From Chromatium okenii (GTDB lineage: Bacteria; Pseudomonadota; Gammaproteobacteria; Chromatiales; Chromatiaceae), in assembly GCF_016583745.1 (NCBI RefSeq), contig NZ_NRRQ01000012.1, positions 1 through 64,000 of the forward strand: 64,000 bases of DNA, read 5' to 3'. The notes under the pieces were generated by a model, which worked only from the letters and a program-made list of their open reading frames with translations, had not been told where the DNA came from and searched no databases. This document shows positions 17,426 to 29,270 of the stretch, piece after piece. Position 1 is the first letter of the stretch. Each line of letters starts with the position of its first letter. A program made the position numbers and the translations under genes.

Positions 17426-19300
17426 ATGTGGGCAAGCGATCAATACGATGTAGTGGTAGTTGGCGGCGGTCACGCGGGCACCGAGGCGGCATTGGCGGCA
17501 GCGCGGTGCGGGGTGCGGACGCTGTTGCTCACCCAGAATATCGAGACGCTCGGACAGATGAGTTGCAATCCGGCAATCGGCGGCATCGGCAAAGGACATC
17601 TGGTCAAGGAAATCGACGCGCTGGGCGGCGTGATGGCGCAAGCCGCAGATCGCGCTGGCATCCAATTTCGCATTCTCAACGCCAGCAAAGGGCCGGCAGT
17701 TCGCGCCACGCGAGCGCAGGCGGATCGGGCGCTGTATAAAGCCGCCGTGCGCCTCGCGCTGGAAAATCAGCCCAATTTAACCCTGTTTCAACAAACCGTT
17801 GACGATCTGATAGTCGACAATGAGCGCGTCGTGGGCGTGCAAACGCAAATGGGGCTGCGCTTTGCGGCACGCGCCGTGATTCTCACAGTGGGCACTTTTT
17901 TGGGTGGACGCATTCATATCGGGCTGGCGCATTACGACGGTGGTCGCGCTGGCGATCCGCCATCCACCGCGCTGGCGCGACGCCTGCGTGAATTACCTTT
18001 TGCGGTGGAGCGGCTGAAAACCGGCACGCCACCGCGTCTTGATGCCCGTTCTATTGATTATCGCCAGCTCGCCGAGCAGCGCGGTGATGAACCGGTGCCG
18101 GTGTTTTCTTATCGCGGCAGCGCTGCCGAACATCCGCGCCAAGTCAGTTGTCATCTCACCCAAACCAATGAACGTACTCACGACATCATCCGCTCCGGGC
18201 TGTCGCGCTCGCCGCTGTTTATGGGCGTGATTGAAGGAATTGGCCCGCGCTATTGCCCGTCGATTGAGGACAAAATTGTCCGCTTCGCCGATAAAAATTC
18301 GCATCAAATTTTCCTCGAACCGGAAGGGCTGGACACCCACGAGGTCTATCCCAACGGCATCTCCACCAGCCTGCCGTATGACATTCAAGAGGCGCTGGTG
18401 CGCTCGATCAGCGGCTTGGAACACGCGCATCTCACGCGCCCCGGCTATGCCATTGAATATGATTTTTTTGATCCCCGCGATCTCGCGCCGACGCTGGAAA
18501 CGCGGCATCTGCGCGGGCTGTTTTTTGCCGGGCAAATCAACGGCACCACCGGTTATGAAGAAGCAGCCGCGCAGGGTTTATTGGCGGGCGTCAACGCTGC
18601 GTTGCAGATTCAAGAGCGCGAGCCGTGGCTGCCGCGCCGGGACGAGTCATATTTGGGCGTGATGGTCGATGATTTGGTCACTCGCGGCACCAACGAGCCG
18701 TATCGGATGTTCACCAGCCGCGCTGAATATCGGTTGACGCTGCGCGAGGACAACGCCGATCTGCGTTTAACTGAGATTGGACGCCAGCTCGGTTTGGTTG
18801 GCGAGGCGCAGTGGCGGCTGTTTGAGGCGAAGCGCGAGGCGATTGAACGCGAGCGCCAGCGGTTGCGTGAGCTGTGGATTCGCCCCGACACGGTCGATCA
18901 AACGCTGGCGACGCAGATTTTGGGTGAACCGCTGCGGCGGGAAGCGCGGGCATCTGAGCTGCTGGCGCGTCCTAACGTCGGTTATGCCGGAGTGCAGCAG
19001 TTGACGGGCGCAGCACCGGAAGCGGTGGCAGCGGCGGTGAGTGAACAGTTGGAAATTCAAGCGCGTTATGACGGCTATATCACACGCCAACGTGCTGAGA
19101 TTGAGCGCCAGCGCGAGCAGGAAACCAAACCGCTGCCACCTGAATTTGATTTTGATCGGGTGCGCGGGTTGTCAAAAGAAGTGTGCGAGAAATTCAAGCG
19201 GGTGCGTCCGCTGACGGTCGGACAAGCGGCGCGAATTCCGGGCGTGACGCCGGCGGCGGTGTCGCTGTTGCTGATTCATCTCAAACGGCAGTCGGGCTGA
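17426..19300 (+). CDS. mnmG: tRNA uridine-5-carboxymethylaminomethyl(34) synthesis enzyme MnmG
   Basis: With MnmE, MnmG (GidA) installs the carboxymethylaminomethyl group on U34 of certain tRNAs, using FAD and folate. The 624-residue protein begins with the FAD-binding [17 protein letters not shown] and has the GidA signatures [12 protein letters not shown] and [16 protein letters not shown] plus a helical C-terminal MnmE-binding domain. I take ATG 17426; a TTG at 17420 is possible. It is directly followed by rsmG (the ATG comes right after the TGA), the classical gidA-gidB pair. The gap to divergent moxR is just 20 bases, so its promoter would lie within moxR. Confidence 0.97.
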   Translation: MWASDQYDVVVVGGGHAGTEAALAAARCGVRTLLLTQNIETLGQMSCNPAIGGIGKGHLVKEIDALGGVMAQAADRAGIQFRILNASKGPAVRATRAQADRALYKAAVRLALENQPNLTLFQQTVDDLIVDNERVVGVQTQMGLRFAARAVILTVGTFLGGRIHIGLAHYDGGRAGDPPSTALARRLRELPFAVERLKTGTPPRLDARSIDYRQLAEQRGDEPVPVFSYRGSAAEHPRQVSCHLTQTNERTHDIIRSGLSRSPLFMGVIEGIGPRYCPSIEDKIVRFADKNSHQIFLEPEGLDTHEVYPNGISTSLPYDIQEALVRSISGLEHAHLTRPGYAIEYDFFDPRDLAPTLETRHLRGLFFAGQINGTTGYEEAAAQGLLAGVNAALQIQEREPWLPRRDESYLGVMVDDLVTRGTNEPYRMFTSRAEYRLTLREDNADLRLTEIGRQLGLVGEAQWRLFEAKREAIERERQRLRELWIRPDTVDQTLATQILGEPLRREARASELLARPNVGYAGVQQLTGAAPEAVAAAVSEQLEIQARYDGYITRQRAEIERQREQETKPLPPEFDFDRVRGLSKEVCEKFKRVRPLTVGQAARIPGVTPAAVSLLLIHLKRQSG

Positions 19301-19945
19301 ATGACCAAAAAAACCAATCCAATTGCGTTTGATACGGCGCAGCTCGGCGAGCGGTTGACGCAGGGCGCAGCGCAAATGGGGCTGGCGCTGACGGCAGAGC
19401 AACACGCGGGTTTGCTACAATTTTTGGCGCTGCTGGCGCGGTGGAATCAGGTGTACAACCTGACGGCGGTGCGTGATCCGCTGGACATGGTCGCTCGTCA
19501 TCTGCTCGATAGTGTGGCGCTGCTGCCGTATCTCGACGGCGAGCGGATACTTGATCTGGGCACGGGTGCGGGATTGCCGGGGATTCCGCTGGCGCTGCTG
19601 GCACCTGAGCGCGAGTTCGTGTTGCTGGACAGCAACGGCAAAAAAATTCGCTTCGTGCGACAGGCGGTGCTGGAGTTGGGACTGCGCAACGTGGCGCCGG
19701 TGCAGGCGCGGATTGATCGTTATCAACCGGAGCGCCTGTTTACGACGCTGGTGAGTCGGGCGGTGGCGGAAACCGATATTTTACCGGCGCAGGAACGGCT
19801 GCTGGTGCCGACGGGACGGATGTTGTTAATGAAGGGGCGCTGCAATGAATCATCCTGGTCGGCAATGGCAGATCGGGTGCGCGTTCACCCGCTGCAGATT
19901 CCTTTTTTAGACGGTGCCCGCCATTTACTTGAGATGCGCAAATAA
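19301..19945 (+). CDS. rsmG: 16S rRNA (guanine(527)-N(7))-methyltransferase RsmG
   Basis: RsmG (GidB) methylates N7 of G527 in 16S rRNA using S-adenosylmethionine; its loss gives low-level streptomycin resistance in other bacteria. The 214-residue protein has a helical N-terminal part, NLTAVRDP near 49, then the Rossmann motif ILDLGTGAGLPGIPLA near 84 and LLDSNGKKIRF near 107. The ATG abuts the mnmG stop, so the two are translated together. No parA/parB genes follow; the ATP synthase operon comes next, as in enterobacteria. Confidence 0.96.
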   Translation: MTKKTNPIAFDTAQLGERLTQGAAQMGLALTAEQHAGLLQFLALLARWNQVYNLTAVRDPLDMVARHLLDSVALLPYLDGERILDLGTGAGLPGIPLALLAPEREFVLLDSNGKKIRFVRQAVLELGLRNVAPVQARIDRYQPERLFTTLVSRAVAETDILPAQERLLVPTGRMLLMKGRCNESSWSAMADRVRVHPLQIPFLDGARHLLEMRK

Positions 19946-19973
19946 TTGTTGCAGAAAAATACACGGACTTGCG

Positions 19974-20002
19974 TTGACCCTTTATCGGCAACGCCTTATA
20001 CT
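19974..20002 (+). promoter_or_regulatory. Probable sigma-70 promoter of the atp operon
   Basis: TTGACC at 19974-19979 and TATACT at 19997-20002 are separated by 17 bases, close to the consensus in both boxes and ideal in spacing. The promoter lies 47 bases before atpI and after rsmG, where the operon should start. Confidence 0.68.
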
Positions 20003-20048
20003 ATACCTTCGATAAGGCACCTTAAATCACCCGATTCGTGACGATTTC

Positions 20049-20429
20049 ATGCAGCAGCCGGGTGCAATCCAAGCAAAAAAAATCATTCAGGCTCAAATCG
20101 CTTTTGGGTTACTGATAATTATCGTCGCGTTTTTGCTGCGCAGCGATTTAGCATTGTCTATTGGCACTGGTGCTGGGATTTGTATCATTGCTAACGCACT
20201 ACTCGCAGCTTGGATGTTTCGAGACTACCGCGCTCAAAAAATTTCGCATTTAGCAGCGCGTTTTTATTGGGGCGAAGCCATAAAAATTGCGGTTATTCTC
20301 GGATTATTTGCATTAGCAGTTGTCGTATTTACTAACCTTAATCTACCGGTCATGCTGGGTGCTTATTTTTCCACTCAAGTCATACCAACTGTGATCGCCG
20401 CCCAATTCGGCAGTCAAAACCAGATGTGA
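20049..20429 (+). CDS. atpI: ATP synthase subunit I
   Basis: AtpI is a small membrane protein that helps assembly of the c-ring and is not part of the finished enzyme. The 126-residue product has four predicted membrane helices and a short basic N-terminus. It matches the family mainly by size, topology and position directly before atpB. Sequence conservation in this family is low. Confidence 0.85.
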   Translation: MQQPGAIQAKKIIQAQIAFGLLIIIVAFLLRSDLALSIGTGAGICIIANALLAAWMFRDYRAQKISHLAARFYWGEAIKIAVILGLFALAVVVFTNLNLPVMLGAYFSTQVIPTVIAAQFGSQNQM

Positions 20430-20436
20430 GAAATGA

Positions 20437-21672
<1,236 letters not shown>

Positions 21673-21752
21673 TTGACGTCCCGCTCCCGCCAGGGTTGCG
21701 GTTTCCACCAACTACCCTGATTCGGTACGAGACCTAGGCACGAGGTGACGCT

Positions 21753-22223
21753 ATGAATATCAATTTGACTTTGTTGATCCAGATGATCTCCTTTGCGGTG
21801 TTCGTCTGGTTTTGTATGCAATATGTCTGGCCGCCCATTGTTACGGCGCTGGCAGAGCGCAAGACCAAAATTACAGAAGGTCTTGCTGCTGCGGAACGCG
21901 GTCATCAAGAACGCGCTCGCGGTGAGCAACATGCTCAAGCCTTGCTGACGGAAGCGAAGGCGACTGCGGCTGAGATCGTGACGCAGGCACAGAAACGGGC
22001 AACTGAAATCGTTGAGGAAGCGAAGGATGATGCTCGCGCTGAGGGTGGTCGTTTGGTCGCAGCCGCGCAGGCTGAGATTGAGCGCGAAACCAATCGCGCC
22101 CGCGAAGAATTGCGGGAGCGGGTTGCAGCATTGGCAATCGCGGCTGCCGAAAAAATTCTGCATAAAGAGATCGATGTCGATACACACCGGTCGCTCGTCG
22201 ATACTTTCGCCAAGCAGCTCTAG
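21753..22223 (+). CDS. atpF: ATP synthase F0 subunit b
   Basis: Subunit b is the peripheral stalk. The 156-residue protein has one N-terminal membrane helix (about residues 5-27) followed by a long charged coiled coil rich in Ala, Glu and Arg, and ends with a segment that contacts delta. GAGGTGA precedes the ATG. Length equals that of Escherichia coli AtpF, and there is no b' paralogue. Confidence 0.96.
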   Translation: MNINLTLLIQMISFAVFVWFCMQYVWPPIVTALAERKTKITEGLAAAERGHQERARGEQHAQALLTEAKATAAEIVTQAQKRATEIVEEAKDDARAEGGRLVAAAQAEIERETNRAREELRERVAALAIAAAEKILHKEIDVDTHRSLVDTFAKQL

Positions 22224-22232
22224 GGGTATTTC

Positions 22233-22772
22233 ATGGCCGGAGATATGACCACCATCGCCCGTCCCTATGCTGAAGCAGTGTTCGAGCGTGCCAAGGACGT
22301 CGGGGAAGTTGACGCTTGGTCACAGGCGTTGGAACTGCTGGCGTTGGTGACGACCGATCCCGACCTCACTGCCCAAATTGGCAATCCTAGCCTGCCGCGT
22401 GAGCGGGTTCGTGATCTCATCCTTGAGGTCTGCGGGGCGCAACTGCCTGCTGAAGTAGCAAATCTCGTGCGGTTGTTGTCACACAATGCCCGCTTAACGG
22501 CTCTGCCGGAGATTGCGCGTCTGTTTGAAGTGCGCCGGATCGCCGATCAGGGGGTGCGTCATGTGCAGGTGCGCAGTGCTTTCGAGGTTAGCGCCGAAGA
22601 ACAGGCAACCCTCGCTACGGCGCTGGCACGTCGCCTCGGCGGTCGCGTGGAGCTGACGGTCGAGACGGACAGCGCGTTGATCGGCGGGATTGAAGTCCGC
22701 GCTGGCGATCTTGTGTTCGACGACTCGATTCGCGGCAAGATCAAGCAATTGGCTAACGCTTTGCAATTCTGA
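22233..22772 (+). CDS. atpH: ATP synthase F1 subunit delta
   Basis: Delta joins the top of the F1 head to the peripheral stalk. The 179-residue protein has the N-terminal helical domain beginning [14 protein letters not shown] and the C-terminal signature with [20 protein letters not shown]. It starts 9 bases after atpF. Confidence 0.96.
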   Translation: MAGDMTTIARPYAEAVFERAKDVGEVDAWSQALELLALVTTDPDLTAQIGNPSLPRERVRDLILEVCGAQLPAEVANLVRLLSHNARLTALPEIARLFEVRRIADQGVRHVQVRSAFEVSAEEQATLATALARRLGGRVELTVETDSALIGGIEVRAGDLVFDDSIRGKIKQLANALQF

Positions 22773-22785
22773 ACTGGACACCGTC

Positions 22786-24327
22786 ATGCAACTGAATCCA
22801 TCCGAGATCAGCGATCTCATTAAACAGAAGATCGAAAATTTCGACCTTCAGACCGAAGCCCGGACTGAGGGCACCATCGTCAGCTTGACCGACGGCATTG
22901 TCCGTATTCATGGGTTATCTGACGCTAAGTATTATGAAATGTTGGAATTTCCGGGCGACGCCTTTGGTTTGGCGTTGAATCTGGAGCGTGATTCCGTCGG
23001 CGCGGTGATTCTCGGCGACTATACGCATCTGTCCGAAGGTGACTGGGTGCGCTGCACTGGGCGCGTGTTGGAAGTGCCGGTTGGTGAAGGGTTGCTGGGG
23101 CGGGTCGTGGATTCGCTCGGTAATCCGATTGACGGCAAGGGGCCGATTAACGCGGCTGGCACGTCGCCAATTGAAAAGGTCGCGCCGGGCGTTATTGCGC
23201 GGCAATCGGTTGATGAGCCGGTGCAAACGGGTTTGAAAGCCATCGACGCGATGGTGCCGGTTGGTCGTGGTCAGCGTGAGTTGATTATTGGCGACCGCCA
23301 GACCGGTAAAACGGCGGTGGCGATTGACGCGATCATCAATCAGAAAGGCACGGGCGTTAAGTGCATTTACGTTGCCATTGGGCAGAAAAATTCCTCGATT
23401 GCGGCGCTGGTGCGCAAGCTCGAAGAACACGATGCGATGGCGCATACCATCATTGTGGCGGCGGCGGCGGCGGAATCTGCGGCAATGCAGTTCATCGCGC
23501 CTTATGTCGGCTGCACGATGGGCGAGTATTTCCGCGATAAGGGCGAAGATGCGCTGATCGTGTATGACGATTTGACCAAGCAAGCGTGGGCGTATCGTCA
23601 GGTGTCGTTGTTGCTGCGGCGGCCACCGGGTCGGGAAGCCTATCCCGGCGACGTGTTTTATCTGCATTCGCGATTGCTGGAACGCGCAGCGCGGGTCAAT
23701 CCGAACTATGTGGCACAGGCGACTGGCGGCAAGGTAACGGGTAAAACCGGTTCGTTGACGGCGCTGCCGATCATTGAAACCCAAGCGGGTGACGTGTCGG
23801 CATTCGTGCCCACCAACGTGATTTCGATCACTGACGGGCAGATTTTCTTGGAAACCGATCTGTTTAATGCTGGCATCCGTCCGGCAATTAACGCCGGTCT
23901 GTCAGTGTCGCGGGTCGGCGGCGCGGCGCAAACCAAGATCATTAAGAAGCTCGGCGGCGGCATTCGTTTGGCGCTGGCGCAGTACCGTGAATTGGCGGCC
24001 TTTTCGCAGTTTGCTTCTGATTTGGATGAGGCAACGCGCAAGCAGTTGCAACGCGGTGAGCGCGTCACTGAGTTGATGAAACAAACGCAGTATTCGCCGA
24101 TGAGCGTGGGACAGATGGCGATTTCGCTGTTTGCCGCTAACGAAGGCTATCTCGACGACGTGGATGTGAAAAAGGTCGTTGATTTTGAGCGGGCGCTGCA
24201 GAGTTATATCAAATCAGCGCAGGCGGAATTGCTTGCGAAGATTGACGCCACTGGCGATTTCAACGATGCCATTCAGGGTGCGATGCACACTGCGATCAAG
24301 ACTTTTAAGGCGAATAACACCTGGTAA
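22786..24327 (+). CDS. atpA: ATP synthase F1 subunit alpha
   Basis: Alpha forms the F1 hexamer with beta and binds nucleotide without catalysing. From ATG 22786 it is 513 residues, the same as Escherichia coli; the frame runs upstream into atpH but [19 protein letters not shown] is the family start. The P-loop GDRQTGKTA is at 169-177, the signature segment [17 protein letters not shown] near 365 holds the conserved arginine at the catalytic interface. Downstream comes an unusual palindromic repeat before atpG. Confidence 0.98.
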   Translation: MQLNPSEISDLIKQKIENFDLQTEARTEGTIVSLTDGIVRIHGLSDAKYYEMLEFPGDAFGLALNLERDSVGAVILGDYTHLSEGDWVRCTGRVLEVPVGEGLLGRVVDSLGNPIDGKGPINAAGTSPIEKVAPGVIARQSVDEPVQTGLKAIDAMVPVGRGQRELIIGDRQTGKTAVAIDAIINQKGTGVKCIYVAIGQKNSSIAALVRKLEEHDAMAHTIIVAAAAAESAAMQFIAPYVGCTMGEYFRDKGEDALIVYDDLTKQAWAYRQVSLLLRRPPGREAYPGDVFYLHSRLLERAARVNPNYVAQATGGKVTGKTGSLTALPIIETQAGDVSAFVPTNVISITDGQIFLETDLFNAGIRPAINAGLSVSRVGGAAQTKIIKKLGGGIRLALAQYRELAAFSQFASDLDEATRKQLQRGERVTELMKQTQYSPMSVGQMAISLFAANEGYLDDVDVKKVVDFERALQSYIKSAQAELLAKIDATGDFNDAIQGAMHTAIKTFKANNTW

Positions 24328-24340
24328 GCCCGATCTCACC

Positions 24341-24415
24341 AATCCCCCCCTGCCCCCCTTTTCCAAAGGGGGGCGCAACATCTCCCCCCTTTGGAAAAGG
24401 GGGGTTGGGTGGATT
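24341..24415. repeat. Large imperfect palindrome (CCCCCCTTTTCCAAAGGGGGG type) inside the atp operon
   Basis: Left arm 24341-24373 and right arm 24384-24415 pair over about 32 bases with a 10-base loop; the inner 21 bases (six C, TTTTCCAAA, six G) are a perfect match. Shorter relatives with the CCCCCTTT/AAAGGGGG core occur at 35445-35464 and 47265-47284. In mRNA it would form a very stable hairpin between atpA and atpG, without a following T-run. Probably a dispersed repeat inserted in the operon. Confidence 0.88.
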
Positions 24416-24468
24416 TGATGGTCCAAATACAACAAGGATTGAAACCAACAAGGGTTGAAACAAACCAT

Positions 24469-26771
<2,303 letters not shown>

Positions 26772-26783
26772 GGAGAATCTCCG

Positions 26784-27209
26784 ATGGCAACGACCATGCG
26801 CGTTGATATTGTCAGTGCTGAGGGTGCGATCCACTCTGGGCCTGCCACGATGGTGTATGCAACCGCTCAACTGGGTGAGGTGGGCATTGCGCCGCGTCAC
26901 ACCGCGTTTATCAGTCGGCTCAAACCCGGCGATGTGCGGGTAGAAAACGAACATGGTGAGCAGGAGCATTTTTATGTCTCCGGCGGCATGTTGGAAGTGC
27001 AGCCCAGTGTGGTGACGGTGCTTGCTGATACCGCGATTCGTGCCCGCGATCTTGATGAAGCGGCGGCGATGGAAGCCAAGCGGCGAGCCGAAGATACGCT
27101 CGCGGGTCAGGTGGCGAAATTTGAATATGCCAAGGCGCAGGTTGAATTGGCCGAAGCAATTGCGCAACTGCGAGCAATTGAAAAATTGCGCAAAATGAAA
27201 GGGCGTTAG
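26784..27209 (+). CDS. atpC: ATP synthase F1 subunit epsilon
   Basis: Epsilon connects gamma to the c-ring and inhibits ATP hydrolysis. The 141-residue protein has the N-terminal beta sandwich (VDIVSAEGAIHSG, GEVGIAPRHTAFIS) and two C-terminal helices rich in Ala and charged residues. AAGGAGA lies 8 bases upstream. It closes the operon and a terminator follows. Confidence 0.96.
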   Translation: MATTMRVDIVSAEGAIHSGPATMVYATAQLGEVGIAPRHTAFISRLKPGDVRVENEHGEQEHFYVSGGMLEVQPSVVTVLADTAIRARDLDEAAAMEAKRRAEDTLAGQVAKFEYAKAQVELAEAIAQLRAIEKLRKMKGR

Positions 27210-27250
27210 TGTGCTGTTGTTTTAGCAGCGACCATGCGTTTTTTCCTCTC

Positions 27251-27286
27251 AACGCTCCTCGTTATCGTGACGGGAGCGTTTTTTTT
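27251..27286 (+). terminator. Rho-independent terminator of the atp operon
   Basis: AACGCTCC (27251-27258) pairs with GGAGCGTT (27273-27280), followed by an eight-T run. It lies about 40 bases after the atpC stop. Confidence 0.87.
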
Positions 27287-27301
27287 CGTGGAGATTGAAG
27301 T

Positions 27302-27802
27302 GTGAGCGCAACAGCACCCTGCGTCAGCGCCGGTAAACTGGTCGCGTTGACCTACAGCATCACCGATGTCAACGGCGCGGTTTTGGAACAAACCGATTTG
27401 CCCGTCACCTACATTCACGGCGGCGCAACGGAATTGATCGGCGGCATGGATGCAGCGATTGCCGGCAAGTGCGTGGGGGACGCGGTGACATTGCAACTGC
27501 CGCCAGAGCACGGTTTTGGCGCACACGATCCCGCGCTCACGTTCACCGACGATCTGGACAATGTGCCGCCAGAATTCCGCTTTATCGGCGCAGAAGTGCC
27601 GATGCAGAATGAATCCGGCGCGACGCGCACCTTCGTCGTTTCCGCCATCGCCGACGGCAAGTTGACGGTCGATGGCAATCACCCGCTCGCCGGCAAAGCG
27701 TTGGTCGTGCATCTGCGCATTCACGCAGTGCGCGAGCCAACTCCAGAAGAATTCGCTGCTGCATCAAGCGGTTGCGCCTTACCTGCTGGCAGTTTTCACT
27801 GA
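27302..27802 (+). CDS. FKBP-type peptidyl-prolyl cis-trans isomerase, SlyD-like
   Basis: The 166-residue protein starts at GTG 27302 with a GGAG ahead of it. It has the SlyD arrangement: an FKBP core split by an insert-in-flap domain, with YIHGGATELIGGMDAAIAGK, LPPEHGFGAHDPALT, then the flap region and NHPLAGKALVVHLRIHAVRE at the end. Such enzymes isomerise Xaa-Pro bonds and act as folding chaperones; SlyD of Escherichia coli also has a His-rich nickel-binding tail, which is missing here. glmU follows 18 bases later on the same strand. Confidence 0.9.
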   Translation: MSATAPCVSAGKLVALTYSITDVNGAVLEQTDLPVTYIHGGATELIGGMDAAIAGKCVGDAVTLQLPPEHGFGAHDPALTFTDDLDNVPPEFRFIGAEVPMQNESGATRTFVVSAIADGKLTVDGNHPLAGKALVVHLRIHAVREPTPEEFAAASSGCALPAGSFH

Positions 27803-27820
27803 ACTATTTGAGATTTCACC

Positions 27821-29194
27821 ATGACTCTCGGCGTTGTCATTCTCGCCGCCGGACGCGGCACCCGCATGTGTTCCGATCTTCCCAAAGTGCTCCATCCGCT
27901 CGCCGGGCAACCGTTGCTGGCGCACGTTCTGAATGCCGCGACCACGCTGGATGCTGCGCAACAGGTGGTGGTGTTTGGACACGGCGGGGCGCAGGTGCCA
28001 GCGGCGTTCGCCGAGCGCGATTGCATTTGGGTGGAGCAAGCCGAGCAGCGCGGCACCGGTCACGCGCTGATGCTGGCATTACCGGCGCTGCTGCCAGCGG
28101 TGACGCAGGTGCTGGTGCTGTACGGCGATGTGCCGCTGATCACGCCCGCCACCTTGCGCCGTTTGGTCGCCAGCAATGCCAACACCGGCTTGGCGCTGTT
28201 GACCGCCGAGGTCTGCAATCCCAGTGGTTATGGTCGCATCGTCCGCGATCACACCGGACGACTGCTGCGCATCGTGGAGGACAAGGACGCGAGCGTGGCG
28301 GAGCGGGATATTCAAGAAATCAACACCGGCTTTTTGGTCGCAGAACGGACGCAATTGGCGGCGTGGCTGGCGCAAATCGGCACCAATAACGCGCAGGGCG
28401 AATACTATTTGACCGACATCGTGGCGCTCGCAGCGCAAGACGGCGTAGCGATTGCCAGCACCCGTCCGGGCTGTTTGACGGAAGTCACCGGCGTCAATGA
28501 TCGCGTGCAATTATCTGAATTAGAAAGGTTTTATCAACGCATCGCTGCGGAAAATTTGATGCGGGCGGGAGTGACGTTGGTAGACCCAGCGCGTTTTGAT
28601 CTGCGCGGTGCGCTTCATGCCGAGCGCGATGTCCACTTGGACATCAACGTCATCATTGAAGGCGAGGTGTGGCTGGGCAGCGGAGTGCGGGTCGGCGCAA
28701 ATTGCGTGTTAAAAGACTGTCGCATCGGCGCGGGCACCGAGATTTTTCCCAACTGTGTGCTCGATGGCGCGACTGTCGGAGCCAACGCCCGCATCGGCCC
28801 CTTTGCGCGGCTGCGCCCGGCGGCGCTGTTGGCGGATGACACCCACGTCGGCAATTTCGTCGAGATCAAAAAAACCACGCTGGGGCGCGGCAGCAAGGCG
28901 AACCATTTAACGTATTTGGGCGATGCCGACATTGGCGCGGGCGTCAACATCGGTGCGGGGACGATCACCTGCAACTATGACGGCGTGAACAAATCGCTCA
29001 CCCAGATTGGCGATGACGCCTTTATTGGCTCCAACACCGCGTTGGTGGCACCGGTCAGCGTCGGTGCTGGCGCGACGATTGGCGCGGGTTCAGTGATTAC
29101 GCGCTCGGCACCCGCCGCGCAATTGACGCTGGCTCGCACGCGCCAAACCACGCTTGCCGGTTGGCAACGTCCACAAAAACCCACCAATAAATAA
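27821..29194 (+). CDS. glmU: Bifunctional GlcNAc-1-P uridyltransferase / GlcN-1-P acetyltransferase
   Basis: GlmU makes UDP-GlcNAc for peptidoglycan and lipopolysaccharide. The 457-residue protein has an N-terminal nucleotidyltransferase domain (about 1-228; LAAGRGTRM and the K of LPKVLHPLAG) and a C-terminal left-handed beta helix of hexapeptide repeats (about 250-440) with GNFVEIKKTTLGRGSKANHL and the acetyl-CoA site. It is the length usual for the family. A terminator lies after the stop. Confidence 0.98.
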   Translation: MTLGVVILAAGRGTRMCSDLPKVLHPLAGQPLLAHVLNAATTLDAAQQVVVFGHGGAQVPAAFAERDCIWVEQAEQRGTGHALMLALPALLPAVTQVLVLYGDVPLITPATLRRLVASNANTGLALLTAEVCNPSGYGRIVRDHTGRLLRIVEDKDASVAERDIQEINTGFLVAERTQLAAWLAQIGTNNAQGEYYLTDIVALAAQDGVAIASTRPGCLTEVTGVNDRVQLSELERFYQRIAAENLMRAGVTLVDPARFDLRGALHAERDVHLDINVIIEGEVWLGSGVRVGANCVLKDCRIGAGTEIFPNCVLDGATVGANARIGPFARLRPAALLADDTHVGNFVEIKKTTLGRGSKANHLTYLGDADIGAGVNIGAGTITCNYDGVNKSLTQIGDDAFIGSNTALVAPVSVGAGATIGAGSVITRSAPAAQLTLARTRQTTLAGWQRPQKPTNK

Positions 29195-29226
29195 CCGTTA
29201 GTTTTAATTGCAGCAACTGCTATTCA

Positions 29227-29264
29227 ATGCCGAATGAAGCATCGCACTTCATTCGGCATTTTTT
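29227..29264 (+). terminator. Rho-independent terminator after glmU
   Basis: ATGCCGAATGAAG (29227-29239) pairs perfectly with 29247-29259 across a 7-base loop and is followed by six T. It may also serve convergent glgP less well, since an A-run is absent on the other side. Confidence 0.88.
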
Positions 29265-29270
29265 ATTACG

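Noticed and set aside
17380-20050. Possible replication origin or parAB next to mnmG-rsmG
   Set aside because: No DnaA-box cluster or AT-rich unwinding region is visible and rsmG is followed directly by the atp operon.
24431-24466. Two GATTGAAAC/GTTGAAAC-ended repeats resembling CRISPR repeat ends
   Set aside because: Only two copies of 15 bases at a 16-base period, with no spacer between them and no cas genes in the window.
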